From: Phycisphaerales bacterium | Lineage (GTDB): Bacteria > Planctomycetota > Phycisphaerae > Phycisphaerales > UBA1924 | NCBI GenBank assembly: GCA_013360675.1 | Contig: JABWBB010000025.1 | Coordinates: forward strand, 1-38,699 | DNA length: 38,699 nucleotides | Direction: 5' to 3' | Shown: positions 8,110 through 16,264 of the stretch, piece after piece | Position numbering within the stretch: position 1 is the stretch's first letter | Layout of the letters: every line of letters starts with the position of its first letter | Position numbers and translations under genes: made by a program | The notes under the pieces: generated by a model | What the model was told of the DNA's origin: nothing | Database searches by the model: none | Seen by the model: the letters and a program-made list of their open reading frames with translations, nothing else

Positions 8110-8298
8110 GTGGAAGCATTCGATCGTCTCAAGAGTCTGATCACGCAGGCGGAAGAGGACATCCTCAAAGCCGAGGGCGGGAACAAGGCCGCCGGCACAC
8201 GCGCCCGCCAGTTCATGCAGGACATCAAGAACACGGCCCAGGAAGTGCGCACGAAGATCCTGGAACTCCGCGCTCCGGGATCTCCCTCGGGCCAGTAA
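8110..8298 (+). CDS. histone H1-like (Hc1-type) small protein
   Basis: A 62-residue charged helical protein starting MEAFDRLKSLITQAEEDILK and continuing AEGGNKAAGTRARQFMQDIK. The block DILKAEGGNKAAGTRAR closely follows the chlamydial histone Hc1 pattern DLxKAxxGNKAAAxRVR, and short Hc1-like proteins of this size are common in planctomycetes (from memory). It lacks the long lysine-rich C-terminal tail of chlamydial Hc1, so DNA compaction is not assured; a small nucleoid-associated or regulatory role is an inference. The start is a GTG preceded by AAAGGGG. It is followed 13 bp later by the FabZ-like gene, so the two may share a transcript. Confidence 0.7.
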   Translation: MEAFDRLKSLITQAEEDILKAEGGNKAAGTRARQFMQDIKNTAQEVRTKILELRAPGSPSGQ

Positions 8299-8311
8299 GT
8301 CCGGGGGAGTC

Positions 8312-8854
8312 ATGAACGTGCCCATCGAGCCCAAGGCCGAGACCCAAGCCATTCGCGGCGGGTCCGTTCCCATTATCGATCTCGCATCGATCGATCTGAC
8401 CCGGATCGTTGGCGATAAGAACGAGATCGAGGCGTGGATTCCGCATCGCGGGCGCATGTCGCTGCTCGATGGCGTTGTCTGGGTCGCTCCCGACAAGACC
8501 GCGGGCGTCGCGGTCAAGCGCGTCGGGCATGATGAGTTCTGGGTGGACGGGCACTTTCCCGGCAAGCCGCTCTTTCCGGGCGTGCTGCAGGTCGAGGCCG
8601 CGGCTCAGTTGGCCTGCTACCTGTTCGTCACGCGCCGTGGAGAGCCCGCGACCCCGGCCTTCCTCCGGATCGAGCAGTGCTCCTTCCGGAGCATGGTCCT
8701 CCCCGGGGACACGTTCTATCTGCTCTGCCGCGAAGTGAAGTATCAGAAGCGGCGGTTTATCTCCGATATCCAGGGTGTCGTGGACAACCGCGTCACCTTC
8801 GATGCTCGGATCAGCGGGATGGTCATGGAACGCGATCTGGGCCGTCTGGCCTGA
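8312..8854 (+). CDS. FabZ-like 3-hydroxyacyl-ACP dehydratase
   Basis: Hot-dog-fold dehydratase of 180 residues. The family core is clear: IPHRGRMSLLDGVVWVAPDK, then DGHFPGKPLFPGVLQVEAAA. The His of GHFPG and the Glu of VEAAAQ are the catalytic pair of FabZ, which removes water from 3-hydroxyacyl-ACP in fatty acid elongation. The protein is about 40 residues longer than typical FabZ, mainly at the N-terminus (an IIDLASIDLTRIVG segment). GGGGGAG precedes the ATG at a good distance. The neighbours (Hc1-like gene before, manA after) are not fatty acid genes, and the window has separate fabD and fabG copies far away, so this may serve lipid A, another acyl pathway, or be the main FabZ. A fused LpxC domain is absent. 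Confidence 0.8.
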   Translation: MNVPIEPKAETQAIRGGSVPIIDLASIDLTRIVGDKNEIEAWIPHRGRMSLLDGVVWVAPDKTAGVAVKRVGHDEFWVDGHFPGKPLFPGVLQVEAAAQLACYLFVTRRGEPATPAFLRIEQCSFRSMVLPGDTFYLLCREVKYQKRRFISDIQGVVDNRVTFDARISGMVMERDLGRLA

Positions 8855-8872
8855 CAGGCCCGGAACACCCGC

Positions 8873-9859
8873 ATGCCCGCGCCCTATCCGCTGCTGCTCG
8901 AACCCATCCTGCTCTCGAAAGTCTGGGGCGGCGACCGCCTCGCCTCGATGGGCAAGCGCGTCAAGCCCGGTGACACCATCGGCGAATCGTGGGAGCTGGC
9001 CGACCTGCCCCAGACCAGCGCGTCCGGGGCGGGCGGCGGTGCCTTTCGCTCGCGCATCGCCAACGGCCCGCTCGCGGGTCACACCCTGCACGATGCGCTC
9101 ACGCAGTGGGGCGATGCGCTGCTGGGAACAACCATGCCCGGCGTGTCGGGGGATTTCCCGCTGCTGGTGAAGTTTCTTGATGCACGCGAGAACCTCTCGG
9201 TGCAGGTCCATCCCAGCGAGCGCTTCGCGAGGGAGAACCCCGGGGCGCACCTTAAGACCGAATGCTGGTACATCATCGACGCCGCCCCGGGCGCGATGAT
9301 CTATAAGGGTGTGCGCCCGGGCGTGACGCCCGAGGCCTTCGCACGCCACATCGCTCAGGGCACCTGCCAGGACGACCTGATCGCGGTCCCCGCGATCCCG
9401 GGCGAGTGCCACACGCTCCCCAGCGGCACGTGCCACGCGCTGGGTGCGGGCGTGCTGGTAGCCGAGGTGCAGACCCCCAGCGACACGACCTTCCGCGTGT
9501 ACGACTGGGGGCGTGAGGGGCGCGAACTCCACGTCGACCAGGCGGTGCGGTGCATCGACTTTGGCCCCGCGCCAGAGGCCACGCGGTCCGCGCCAGGGGC
9601 AGCACGAACACGCCTGGTGCACACACCTTATTTCAGCGTCGACGAGATCACGCTCACCCCGGGGCGAGTGACGCGACTGGGCGAGGGGCACGCCGCCACG
9701 GCGGTCATCGTCATCCGCGGCGAGGCCCGCCTGAGCGCCGGGGGAGTCGATCTTCCCCTCCACCTGGGCTCGACGAGCCTGGTCCCTGCGTCGATCGCGG
9801 GATCGGCCACGATCGCCGCACCAACCCCGCTGACAGCTCTGATCGCGACCTTGGCCTGA
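8873..9859 (+). CDS. manA: mannose-6-phosphate isomerase, class I
   Basis: Zinc-dependent aldose-ketose isomerase that converts fructose-6-phosphate and mannose-6-phosphate, the entry to GDP-mannose and polysaccharide synthesis. The 328 residues match the shorter Bacillus-type class I enzymes: LLLEPILLSKVWGGDRLASM at the N-terminus, the zinc-site motifs LSVQVHPS near 109, KTECWYI near 130 and LPSGTCHALG near 183, and the late motif QTPSDTTFRVYDWGREG near 200. It starts 18 bp after the FabZ-like gene, with no clear Shine-Dalgarno, so it is probably co-transcribed and read through re-initiation. Confidence 0.88.
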   Translation: MPAPYPLLLEPILLSKVWGGDRLASMGKRVKPGDTIGESWELADLPQTSASGAGGGAFRSRIANGPLAGHTLHDALTQWGDALLGTTMPGVSGDFPLLVKFLDARENLSVQVHPSERFARENPGAHLKTECWYIIDAAPGAMIYKGVRPGVTPEAFARHIAQGTCQDDLIAVPAIPGECHTLPSGTCHALGAGVLVAEVQTPSDTTFRVYDWGREGRELHVDQAVRCIDFGPAPEATRSAPGAARTRLVHTPYFSVDEITLTPGRVTRLGEGHAATAVIVIRGEARLSAGGVDLPLHLGSTSLVPASIAGSATIAAPTPLTALIATLA

Positions 9860-9918
9860 GACTTGGGTCCCAAAACTGTGCCTTGGAGGGCCGGGCGGCC
9901 GATCGAAAAAACTCGGAC

Positions 9919-9935
9919 CCCCCTCCGGGAGGGGG
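9919..9935 (+). other. GC-rich hairpin before the acetyltransferase gene
   Basis: CCCCCTC 9919-9925 pairs with GAGGGGG 9929-9935 over a 3-nt loop. There is no U-tract, so it is not a clear intrinsic terminator. It lies 19 nt before the GTG start at 9955 and could affect ribosome access. A second small symmetric element, TTGGG-T-CCCAA, lies just after the manA stop. Confidence 0.4.
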
Positions 9936-9954
9936 CGTTGAACGAGGAATCGTC

Positions 9955-10593
9955 GTGCCCGAACCCAGCGCCACCGAACTCACACCACGCGATCTCCTGG
10001 GCCCGTTGAAGCCGCAGCGACCCGTCGAGGTAACCGCCCCGGGCGTGCTGGTCACCTCGCGGCTGTATCTGCGTCCGCTGATCGAGGCGGATCGTGCCGA
10101 TGTGGTGCCGCTCATCCGCCAGACCCGTGCGACCCTCGAACCCTGGATGTCGATCTTCGCCGAGGGGGAGACCGACGACGGCTTCTTCACACGCCAGCTC
10201 GAGCGCACGATTACGGGCGAGCGGTGGGGCATCGCCTTCCGTCGCGGCGCATTCCTGGCGGATGGCTCGTTCATCGGGTGCGTCAACCTGACGAATATCG
10301 CCCGAGGGCTGAGCTTCGAGGCCGACATGCACTGGTGGATCGTCGAGAACTACCGGGGCAAGGGCTACGGCACCGAGGCCGTGCAGGCCGTGCTCGACTA
10401 CGCCCTGGCCGAGATCCCCAAGGGGCTGGGTTTGCACAAGGTGCAGGCGATCGTGCTCCCCGGGAACGTGGCGAGCGAGCGGCTGGCCACCCGCGTGGGC
10501 TTCACGCTGGGCGGCAAGCGCACGCAGGCGAGCGCGGTGGTCAACGGGCAATGGGAACGCCACGACCTGTACGTCCGCAGCGTCGTGGCCTAG
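9955..10593 (+). CDS. GNAT acetyltransferase, RimJ/RimL type
   Basis: A 212-residue GCN5-related N-acetyltransferase. Residues about 28-60 (VTSRLYLRPLIEADRADVVP) are the typical RimJ/RimL opening. The acetyl-CoA loop is NYRGKGYGTEAVQAVLDYAL near 135, and the late strand reads HKVQAIVLPGNVASERLATR with VGFTLGG after it. The family acetylates ribosomal protein N-termini, small amines or other acceptors; the substrate cannot be told here. The start is the GTG at 9955, with GAGGA 6 nt upstream; the frame is open much further upstream, but that part is antisense to manA and lacks a better start. The stop overlaps the convergent TolC-like gene by 4 bp. Confidence 0.75.
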   Translation: MPEPSATELTPRDLLGPLKPQRPVEVTAPGVLVTSRLYLRPLIEADRADVVPLIRQTRATLEPWMSIFAEGETDDGFFTRQLERTITGERWGIAFRRGAFLADGSFIGCVNLTNIARGLSFEADMHWWIVENYRGKGYGTEAVQAVLDYALAEIPKGLGLHKVQAIVLPGNVASERLATRVGFTLGGKRTQASAVVNGQWERHDLYVRSVVA

Positions 10594-12380
10594 CGCGGCC
10601 CGAGTTTCAGCAGTCGCCCCTGGTCATCAACCCTCAGCTGATCCGTTTCGAGCAGGTAGCGCAGCACGCTGGTGCGCAGGGCCGTGCGTGAGCGATCGCG
10701 CTCGTTCTCCGCGGCCAGCAGATCGTTCTCGGTGTCGATGATCGACTGCGTGCTCACCACGTCGCGCTGAAGTTCCTGCGAGCGCAGACGCCGACGGTTG
10801 ATCTCGACCTGCTGCTCGGCGAGCTGGAGCTGACGTCGCGCCAGGTCCACGGCCCGCAGGGCGCTCCGCGCCCCGACCACGACGTTGTCGCGGTTCTGCT
10901 CGTATGTGCGCTCGCTGCGCTGAAGCGCGATCAGGCTTGAGCGAAGGTTGAGACGCTCGACCTCGCGGTCGAGCGGAAGGCTCAGCGTCAGCCCCGCGCT
11001 GTAGTTCAGGTCGTCGGCGCTCAGGTTCAGCCCACCTCGCACCCTGTCGGGATCGGTGGGCACACCCACGCGCCCCGAGAGGTTGAGATCGGGGAGGAGA
11101 TTCTGCTGGGCGATGCGAACCCCGCGGCGTGCGTCGTCGAGCCGGTCTCGCTCGTTCTGCAGATCGAGGCGGTATTCGAGGGCGAGGCGTCCGGCTTCGT
11201 CCTCGTCGATGTCGGGCTCGTCGAGGCTGATGGCGTCGTCCGACAGCCACAGCCGCCCGTCGGTCTCGAGCCCCAGGCGGATGCGGAATCGTTCGAGTTG
11301 CAGGATGAACCCGTCGAGCGAGGAGAGCAGCGAGGCCTCGGCGCTGGCGACGCGGCTGGCGGCGATGTCCACCTCGAAGGCCTGCAGACGTCCGGCCTCG
11401 ACGCGCGATCGCACCGACTGCTCGAGCGTCTTGACGCTCTCGAGCGATCGACGCTGATTGCGGATCCCGTCGCGCGTCCGCACCAGATCGAAGTAGTCGC
11501 TGGCGATCTGCACGAGAAACTCACGCCGGAAACGCTCGAAGTTGCGAGCCGCGTAGATCAGATCGCGCTCGGTCTGGATCTGATCCTCTCGGGCGGCGTC
11601 CCCCGCGCCCCGCATCAGCGGGATGTCGGCGCTCAGGGCGATCTCGGAACTCTGGCGATACTTCTCCCCCGAGATCCGGCGCAGCTGGTCCGTCGCCCGC
11701 ACCAGCCACTGCGCCTCGACCTGTCCGCCCGAGGGCAGGCGCTGCGCAGCCCGCAGCGTGTTCACGACCGAGAGCGCGCTGCCAAACGAACCCGCGTCGC
11801 CATCGCCCGAGAGGGTCGCCGAGGTGTCATTGAAGAATCGCGGCCCCCAGAGGTGGCGTTCCACGAGCACGCGGATCGCCGCCAGGATGTACTCCTCCTG
11901 GGCGCTGAGGAGCTCGCGTCCCGAACGCTGCGCAAGGCCCAGCGCCCCGTCGAGCGTGAGCAGCGTGGTTCCTTCGGGGGGCGTCGCGGGAGGTGCGTTC
12001 TCGTCGGGGGGCTGGGTCGCCTCCATCACGCCGTACTGATCCGCGTAACGCCGCAGGCGAGCGATGACATCGCGCGACTCGTCGGCGGGGGTGTAGCGGA
12101 TCGCCGCCGCGTCGGGGTTCGTGGTGGGGGGCTGACGAGAGAACGCAGAGGCCGATCGGGCAGGGACTACCCCGGGGTTTGGAGTGGGTGCGGCGGTGTC
12201 TTTTCCCATCCGCTGCGAGTTTGTCTCAATCAGTTTGGCAACCCGTCGATCGATCGAATCGGCGTTCATCGCGCACCCGGCCGTCGACGTCACCAACGCC
12301 GCCGCAAGCAGGAATTGCACGCAACGCCATGGAGGGCAAGGCGCAGGGCGCGATGGGGAGATTTGGGTTATCGGTCTCAT
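10590..12380 (-). CDS. TolC-family outer membrane efflux lipoprotein
   Basis: A 596-residue outer membrane factor of the TolC/OprM type, expected to form a trimeric channel through the outer membrane and periplasm for efflux or type I secretion. From the ATG at 12380 it starts with a long signal region ending LVTSTAGC, which could be a lipoprotein cleavage site although the residue at -3 is not the usual Leu. Long amphipathic helices dominate: a repeat pair around residues 190-330 and 400-570, with typical OEP text such as VASAEASLLSSLDGFILQLE, VRIAQQNLLPDLNLSGRVGV and ALRAVDLARRQLQLAEQQVE. A proline-rich linker near 100-150 is unusual for TolC. No inner-membrane or fusion-protein partner is adjacent. 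There is no clear Shine-Dalgarno; TATGTT lies 8 nt before the ATG. Confidence 0.82.
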   Translation of the reverse strand: MRPITQISPSRPAPCPPWRCVQFLLAAALVTSTAGCAMNADSIDRRVAKLIETNSQRMGKDTAAPTPNPGVVPARSASAFSRQPPTTNPDAAAIRYTPADESRDVIARLRRYADQYGVMEATQPPDENAPPATPPEGTTLLTLDGALGLAQRSGRELLSAQEEYILAAIRVLVERHLWGPRFFNDTSATLSGDGDAGSFGSALSVVNTLRAAQRLPSGGQVEAQWLVRATDQLRRISGEKYRQSSEIALSADIPLMRGAGDAAREDQIQTERDLIYAARNFERFRREFLVQIASDYFDLVRTRDGIRNQRRSLESVKTLEQSVRSRVEAGRLQAFEVDIAASRVASAEASLLSSLDGFILQLERFRIRLGLETDGRLWLSDDAISLDEPDIDEDEAGRLALEYRLDLQNERDRLDDARRGVRIAQQNLLPDLNLSGRVGVPTDPDRVRGGLNLSADDLNYSAGLTLSLPLDREVERLNLRSSLIALQRSERTYEQNRDNVVVGARSALRAVDLARRQLQLAEQQVEINRRRLRSQELQRDVVSTQSIIDTENDLLAAENERDRSRTALRTSVLRYLLETDQLRVDDQGRLLKLGPR

Positions 12381-12388
12381 GTTCACCG

Positions 12389-12394
12389 AACATA
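12389..12394 (-). promoter_or_regulatory. -10-like hexamer TATGTT, leaderless start
   Basis: Lies 8 nt before the ATG of the TolC-like gene. No clear -35 at 17 nt. Confidence 0.35.
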
Positions 12395-12562
12395 CTCCTG
12401 CCCAAGGGAACGAATCCGGGGTCAGATCGGGGGTGGAGTGTACCGGTTCCGGGACGTTGCGTTGCGATTCGCGATGTGCACTTCTATCCTTGTTCCCGTG
12501 ATGGGCGCTCATGCCCCGGGGCACCCCCGAGTGCATACCCGCACAGGAGACGAACTCCTCCA

Positions 12563-15310
12563 ATGTCATCCATGTCTCATGACGGTCGGAGCCTGATGAT
12601 CGACGGGCGGCGTGTGTGGCTCGTCGGCGGTCAGGTTCCCTACGCGCGACTTCCCCGCTGTGTGTGGAAGGATCGCATCCACGCCGCCAAGCACGCCGGG
12701 CTCAACACGATCGAGACGCCGATCTACTGGAATCGGCACGAGCCGCGGGCGGGCAAGTTTGATTTCGCGGGCGAGAATGATCTGCGCCACTTTGTCGAGC
12801 TGGTGGGCAACGCCGGCCTCTACTGCATTCTGGGCTTTGGCCCCTACATCGGCGACGGGTGGGACATGGGCGGCTTGCCGGCGTGGCTGGCCTCGCACCC
12901 CACGATGAAACTCCGCTCTAACAGCGCGCCCTTCCTTGAGGCCTGCTCGCGTTTCTACACCGCGGCGGTGGATCAGGTCCGCTCGCTGCAGGTGACCAGC
13001 GCGGGCTCGGGCGGGCCGATCATTCTGGCCCAGTGCGAGAGCAACTGGACCTGCGGGCTGGACAGCGCGGCCGAGTCGTACCTTGGCGAACTGGTGCGCT
13101 ACCTGCGCGAGGCGGGCCTCAACGTGCCCGTGGTGAACAGCAACAACCTGTGGAACCAGGTCGAGGGGCAGCTCGACGGCTGGTCGGGCACCGAGGACAT
13201 GCTGGCGACGATGCGCCAACTCGCGGGAGTCCGCGAGGGCCAGCCGCGGATCGTCATCGACTTCGACCTGGCCCAGCCCGAGATCTGGGGTCGCGAGACG
13301 CCCGCGCCGATAGCTCCCGAGCAGGTGCTTCGCCGCCTGGCCGAGGTGCTCGTCGGGGGCGGGCAGTTCAACATCCGCCCCTTCTGCGGGGGGACCACGC
13401 CCGGATTCTTCGGCGGACGCTCGTCGGAAGCACCCGATGCCTTTCACGCCACGGGCGCAGACCAGGGCGCGATCATCAAGGCCGACGGCGCGCCGGGTGA
13501 AGCGCACACGCTGGTGCGTCGCATCGCGCACTTTGCCTCGCGCTTCGGGCGTGTCTTCAGCAATCTTGATCCGGTCTATCAGCCCGTGGCCCTCGAGCCC
13601 GGCTCGCACGTGCGCTCGGGCGGCAAGGGCCGCGCGGGGCTGCAGTCGGGCGTGAGCGTGGTGCACGCGGCGGGCTCGCAGGGGAGCGTCGCCTTTGTCT
13701 ATTCGCCTTGGGAGGGCGAGCCGCGCCAGCTGAGCCTCGTGCTCGCCGATGGCGACACGCTCCCCGTCTGGGTCGGTCGCCAGGGGCTGACCTGGTGCCT
13801 CTTCGACGTGCTGCTCAACGGGCGCTCGCAGCTCGACTATTGCAACGCGAGCGTCTTCGCCAATGTGGGCGAGCTTCTCGTGGTCTTCGCCCCCGCGGGC
13901 TCGACGGCGATCCTGTGCATCAACGGCTCGCCCGTCAGCATCAACGTGCCCGCGGGCGACAAGCCCGAGATCGTCGCGCACGAAAACTCGATCATCGTGG
14001 TCGTCAATGACGACACCATCGACCGCACCTTCATCACCGATGACGGTGTGCTCGTGGGGGTTGCGGGGCTGACCACCGAGGGTGCGCCCATCCCGATCCC
14101 CGGGCAGCGTTCGCACCACCGCATCGGCCTTGATGGGCGGATGCGCAGCGTGAACCTCGATGCGGGAAAGCCCGCCTCGACGCCCAAGCTCGCGCTGTCG
14201 GCATGGCAGATGGCCTCGTGCGACGATTACGCCGACGGGTCGAGCCCTCGCTACGCCGCCATCGATGCGCCCGCCGACCTGGCCACGCTGGGGTGTCCCT
14301 ACGGCTACGGGTGGTACCGCCTCACGCTCAAGGCCGACTCAACCAAGAAGGTGCCGGCGATCTTCCCCTACGCGGCGGACCGGCTGCATCTCTTCCTCGA
14401 TGCCAAGGACCTGGGCGTGGTCGGCGCCGGGCCTGGCGCGAGCGAGGGTGTTTCGTTCAGCTTCAAGAAGGGCATGCACCAGCTTGTCATCCTCGCCGAC
14501 AACCTCGGACGACTGAGCGCGGGGACGGGCATGGGCGAGAAGAAGGGTCTCTACGGCGAGATCCTCGAGGCGGCCAAGGCCAAAGTCGGCAAGCCCAAGT
14601 TCACGACCTGCACGCCGATGGACATCTTGGGCTTCGTCACACCCGCGTGGGACGTTCGCGAGGGGGATACGACCTCGTCGCGTTGCGTGACGTGGACGGT
14701 CTCGCCGCGTCGCAAGGGCCCGCTGATCATCGAGCTGGGCGAGCCCCCGGCGCCAGGCGTGCTCTGGTTCAACGATCAGCCCAAGGTTATTTTCGATACG
14801 GGCGGCCCGTCGCGCATCATCCTGCCGCAGGATTCCTTCAAGCGCGGGCCCAACGTGGTGCAGATCGCCTTTGTCGCGGAATATGCCGACGAGAAGCATC
14901 TCGCGCAGATCGCCAAGCAGGCACGATTCATGGAGGGCGTCGCGTCGATCACCGCCAAGGCCGAGACGGCCTTCGCCAAGTGGGAGACGCCCGGGGCTAC
15001 CTCCTTTGGCCCGCTGCGGGCGGGCAGCACCCCGGCCTGGTATCGCGCGACCTTCCCCGCGGGCGCGGAAGGGCCGCTCTACGTCGAGCTCAACGGGCTC
15101 TCGAAGGGACAGATCTACGTGAACGGGCGGCATATCTGTCGCTTTTTCACGGCGACGGCGACGGGAAAGAATGTGCCGCCTCAGTCGCGTTGCCTGATCC
15201 CCGCCTCGGCGCTGCGCAAGGGCGAGGCGAACGAACTGATGATCTTCGACGAGCACGGCAAAGCACCCGGCAAGGTCCGCCTCTCCTGCGCCATGCACAC
15301 CCCGGCCTGA
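12563..15310 (+). CDS. GH35-like (beta-galactosidase fold) protein, catalytic residues replaced
   Basis: A 915-residue protein. Residues about 10-320 are recognisably a glycoside hydrolase family 35 barrel: LIDGRRVWLVGGQVPYARLP, ETPIYWNRHEPRAGKFDF, FGPYIGDGWDMGGLPAWL, IILAQCESNWTCG, and FNIRPFCGGTTPGFFGG. The C-terminal two thirds look like several beta-sandwich domains. Aligned by eye to the GH35 motifs, the catalytic residues differ. Family ICAEW reads IGDGW. Family QVENEYG, whose second Glu is the acid/base, reads QCESNWT with Asn161 there. The nucleophile Glu of the family TE(F/Y)W motif falls on Asp233 (VIDFD). It may be a sugar-binding pseudoenzyme or a divergent hydrolase. There is no signal peptide. 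The ATG at 12563 is preceded by AGGAGA at a long distance of 13 nt; ATG at 12572 is an alternative. Confidence 0.75.
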   Translation: MSSMSHDGRSLMIDGRRVWLVGGQVPYARLPRCVWKDRIHAAKHAGLNTIETPIYWNRHEPRAGKFDFAGENDLRHFVELVGNAGLYCILGFGPYIGDGWDMGGLPAWLASHPTMKLRSNSAPFLEACSRFYTAAVDQVRSLQVTSAGSGGPIILAQCESNWTCGLDSAAESYLGELVRYLREAGLNVPVVNSNNLWNQVEGQLDGWSGTEDMLATMRQLAGVREGQPRIVIDFDLAQPEIWGRETPAPIAPEQVLRRLAEVLVGGGQFNIRPFCGGTTPGFFGGRSSEAPDAFHATGADQGAIIKADGAPGEAHTLVRRIAHFASRFGRVFSNLDPVYQPVALEPGSHVRSGGKGRAGLQSGVSVVHAAGSQGSVAFVYSPWEGEPRQLSLVLADGDTLPVWVGRQGLTWCLFDVLLNGRSQLDYCNASVFANVGELLVVFAPAGSTAILCINGSPVSINVPAGDKPEIVAHENSIIVVVNDDTIDRTFITDDGVLVGVAGLTTEGAPIPIPGQRSHHRIGLDGRMRSVNLDAGKPASTPKLALSAWQMASCDDYADGSSPRYAAIDAPADLATLGCPYGYGWYRLTLKADSTKKVPAIFPYAADRLHLFLDAKDLGVVGAGPGASEGVSFSFKKGMHQLVILADNLGRLSAGTGMGEKKGLYGEILEAAKAKVGKPKFTTCTPMDILGFVTPAWDVREGDTTSSRCVTWTVSPRRKGPLIIELGEPPAPGVLWFNDQPKVIFDTGGPSRIILPQDSFKRGPNVVQIAFVAEYADEKHLAQIAKQARFMEGVASITAKAETAFAKWETPGATSFGPLRAGSTPAWYRATFPAGAEGPLYVELNGLSKGQIYVNGRHICRFFTATATGKNVPPQSRCLIPASALRKGEANELMIFDEHGKAPGKVRLSCAMHTPA

Positions 15311-15343
15311 GCCGAGCGGCGGTCAGCATCATGCGTTGAAGCC

Positions 15344-16144
15344 TTAGACCAGCCCCGCGCCCATCGCGCCCGCGACGAGGAAGAGCAGCGCCGCCACGAT
15401 CCGGCGCACCGCCTGCAGGGTGACCTTGGTGATGAGGCGTGCGCCAACGTAGGACCCCAGAAAGCCCGCGAGGCACGCCGCCCCGATGAGCGCGGGCGTG
15501 CGCCACGTTTCAACGAGCGGGTCGATGCGGGTGCGGGTGACAAAGGCGAAGCCAAACGCATAGACGAGCAGGCGGGTGACGTCGACCATGGTCGAGATGA
15601 CATTGGTGGTGCCGACGAACTGCTCGCGCGTCAGGCCGGCCCGGAGCAGGAACGGGGCGCGCAGCGCGCCCTGCATCCCGGAGATCCCTCCGAAGAAGCC
15701 CGACAGCACGCCACCCACGGGCAGGGCCCTGCGCGAGAGACCCAGGCGTTGATACGCGGGCCAGAGTTCGAGGGCGGCGAAGCCCGCCAGAAGTGCCGCG
15801 ATCACCAGCCTCAGCCACGTGATGTTCGCGTCGAGGTTGCCCACGCGATAGGTGTGGATCGGAGCGATGCGGGTGATGAGCGTCATGCACGCCCCCCCGG
15901 CCATCGCGGCGAGGATCGCGGGAATCCCAAAGCGGAGGACCACGTCGCGGCTGGCCCATCGAGCCACCAGCCCGAGCTTGAACAGGTTGTTGGCCAGGTG
16001 CACGACGCCCGTGGCGGCGATGGCGATCTCGAGCGGAAAGAAGAAAGCAAACGCAGGGAGCAGCAGCGTGCCCAGCCCAAAGCCCGAAACGAGCGTGAGG
16101 GCGGCGACCAACGCCGCGGCGAGCGGGATCAGGACGAACTCCAT
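15344..16144 (-). CDS. TauE/SafE-family membrane permease
   Basis: A 266-residue inner membrane protein with about eight hydrophobic segments, beginning MEFVLIPLAAALVAALTLVS. It has the two-fold repeat of the TauE/SafE (sulfite exporter/DUF81) family, with Gly-rich turns SGFGLGTLLLPAF near residue 20 and GGVLSGFFGGISGMQGALRA near 150; the second is the most characteristic family text. Members move organosulfur compounds, sulfite or other anions; the substrate here is unknown and no sulfur gene is nearby. The ATG at 16144 starts right at the first membrane segment and is 6 nt after a TACCGT hexamer. A longer start at 16204 would add 20 polar residues and run into the terminator region of the upstream gene. 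Confidence 0.82.
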   Translation of the reverse strand: MEFVLIPLAAALVAALTLVSGFGLGTLLLPAFAFFFPLEIAIAATGVVHLANNLFKLGLVARWASRDVVLRFGIPAILAAMAGGACMTLITRIAPIHTYRVGNLDANITWLRLVIAALLAGFAALELWPAYQRLGLSRRALPVGGVLSGFFGGISGMQGALRAPFLLRAGLTREQFVGTTNVISTMVDVTRLLVYAFGFAFVTRTRIDPLVETWRTPALIGAACLAGFLGSYVGARLITKVTLQAVRRIVAALLFLVAGAMGAGLV

Positions 16145-16150
16145 CAGCGC

Positions 16151-16156
16151 ACGGTA
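16151..16156 (-). promoter_or_regulatory. -10-like hexamer TACCGT, leaderless start
   Basis: Lies 6 nt before the ATG of the TauE/SafE gene, which has no Shine-Dalgarno. Confidence 0.4.
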
Positions 16157-16202
16157 TCGAACCCCGCGCCATGCGGCCCGATGCCTCTGGCTCTGATGCA
16201 GC

Positions 16203-16241
16203 AAAAAAAGCGGGCGGAACCCGGTTGAAGGTGCCGCCCGC
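16203..16241 (-). terminator. intrinsic terminator of the PEP-CTERM gene
   Basis: A perfect 8-bp stem, GCGGGCGG with CCGCCCGC (16210-16217 and 16234-16241), encloses a 16-nt loop and is followed in the minus direction by seven T. It separates the PEP-CTERM gene from the TauE/SafE gene. Confidence 0.88.
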
Positions 16242-16264
16242 CCACGGGTTGGAAGATGTCACTC

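Noticed and set aside
12179..12562. N-terminal extension of the GH35-like protein
   Set aside because: The frame is open upstream but overlaps the TolC-like gene on the other strand, and the first good start is ATG 12563.
11298..12596. Long plus-strand open frame opposite the TolC-like gene
   Set aside because: It is a shadow of the minus-strand gene in GC-rich DNA, without ribosome site or recognisable protein features.
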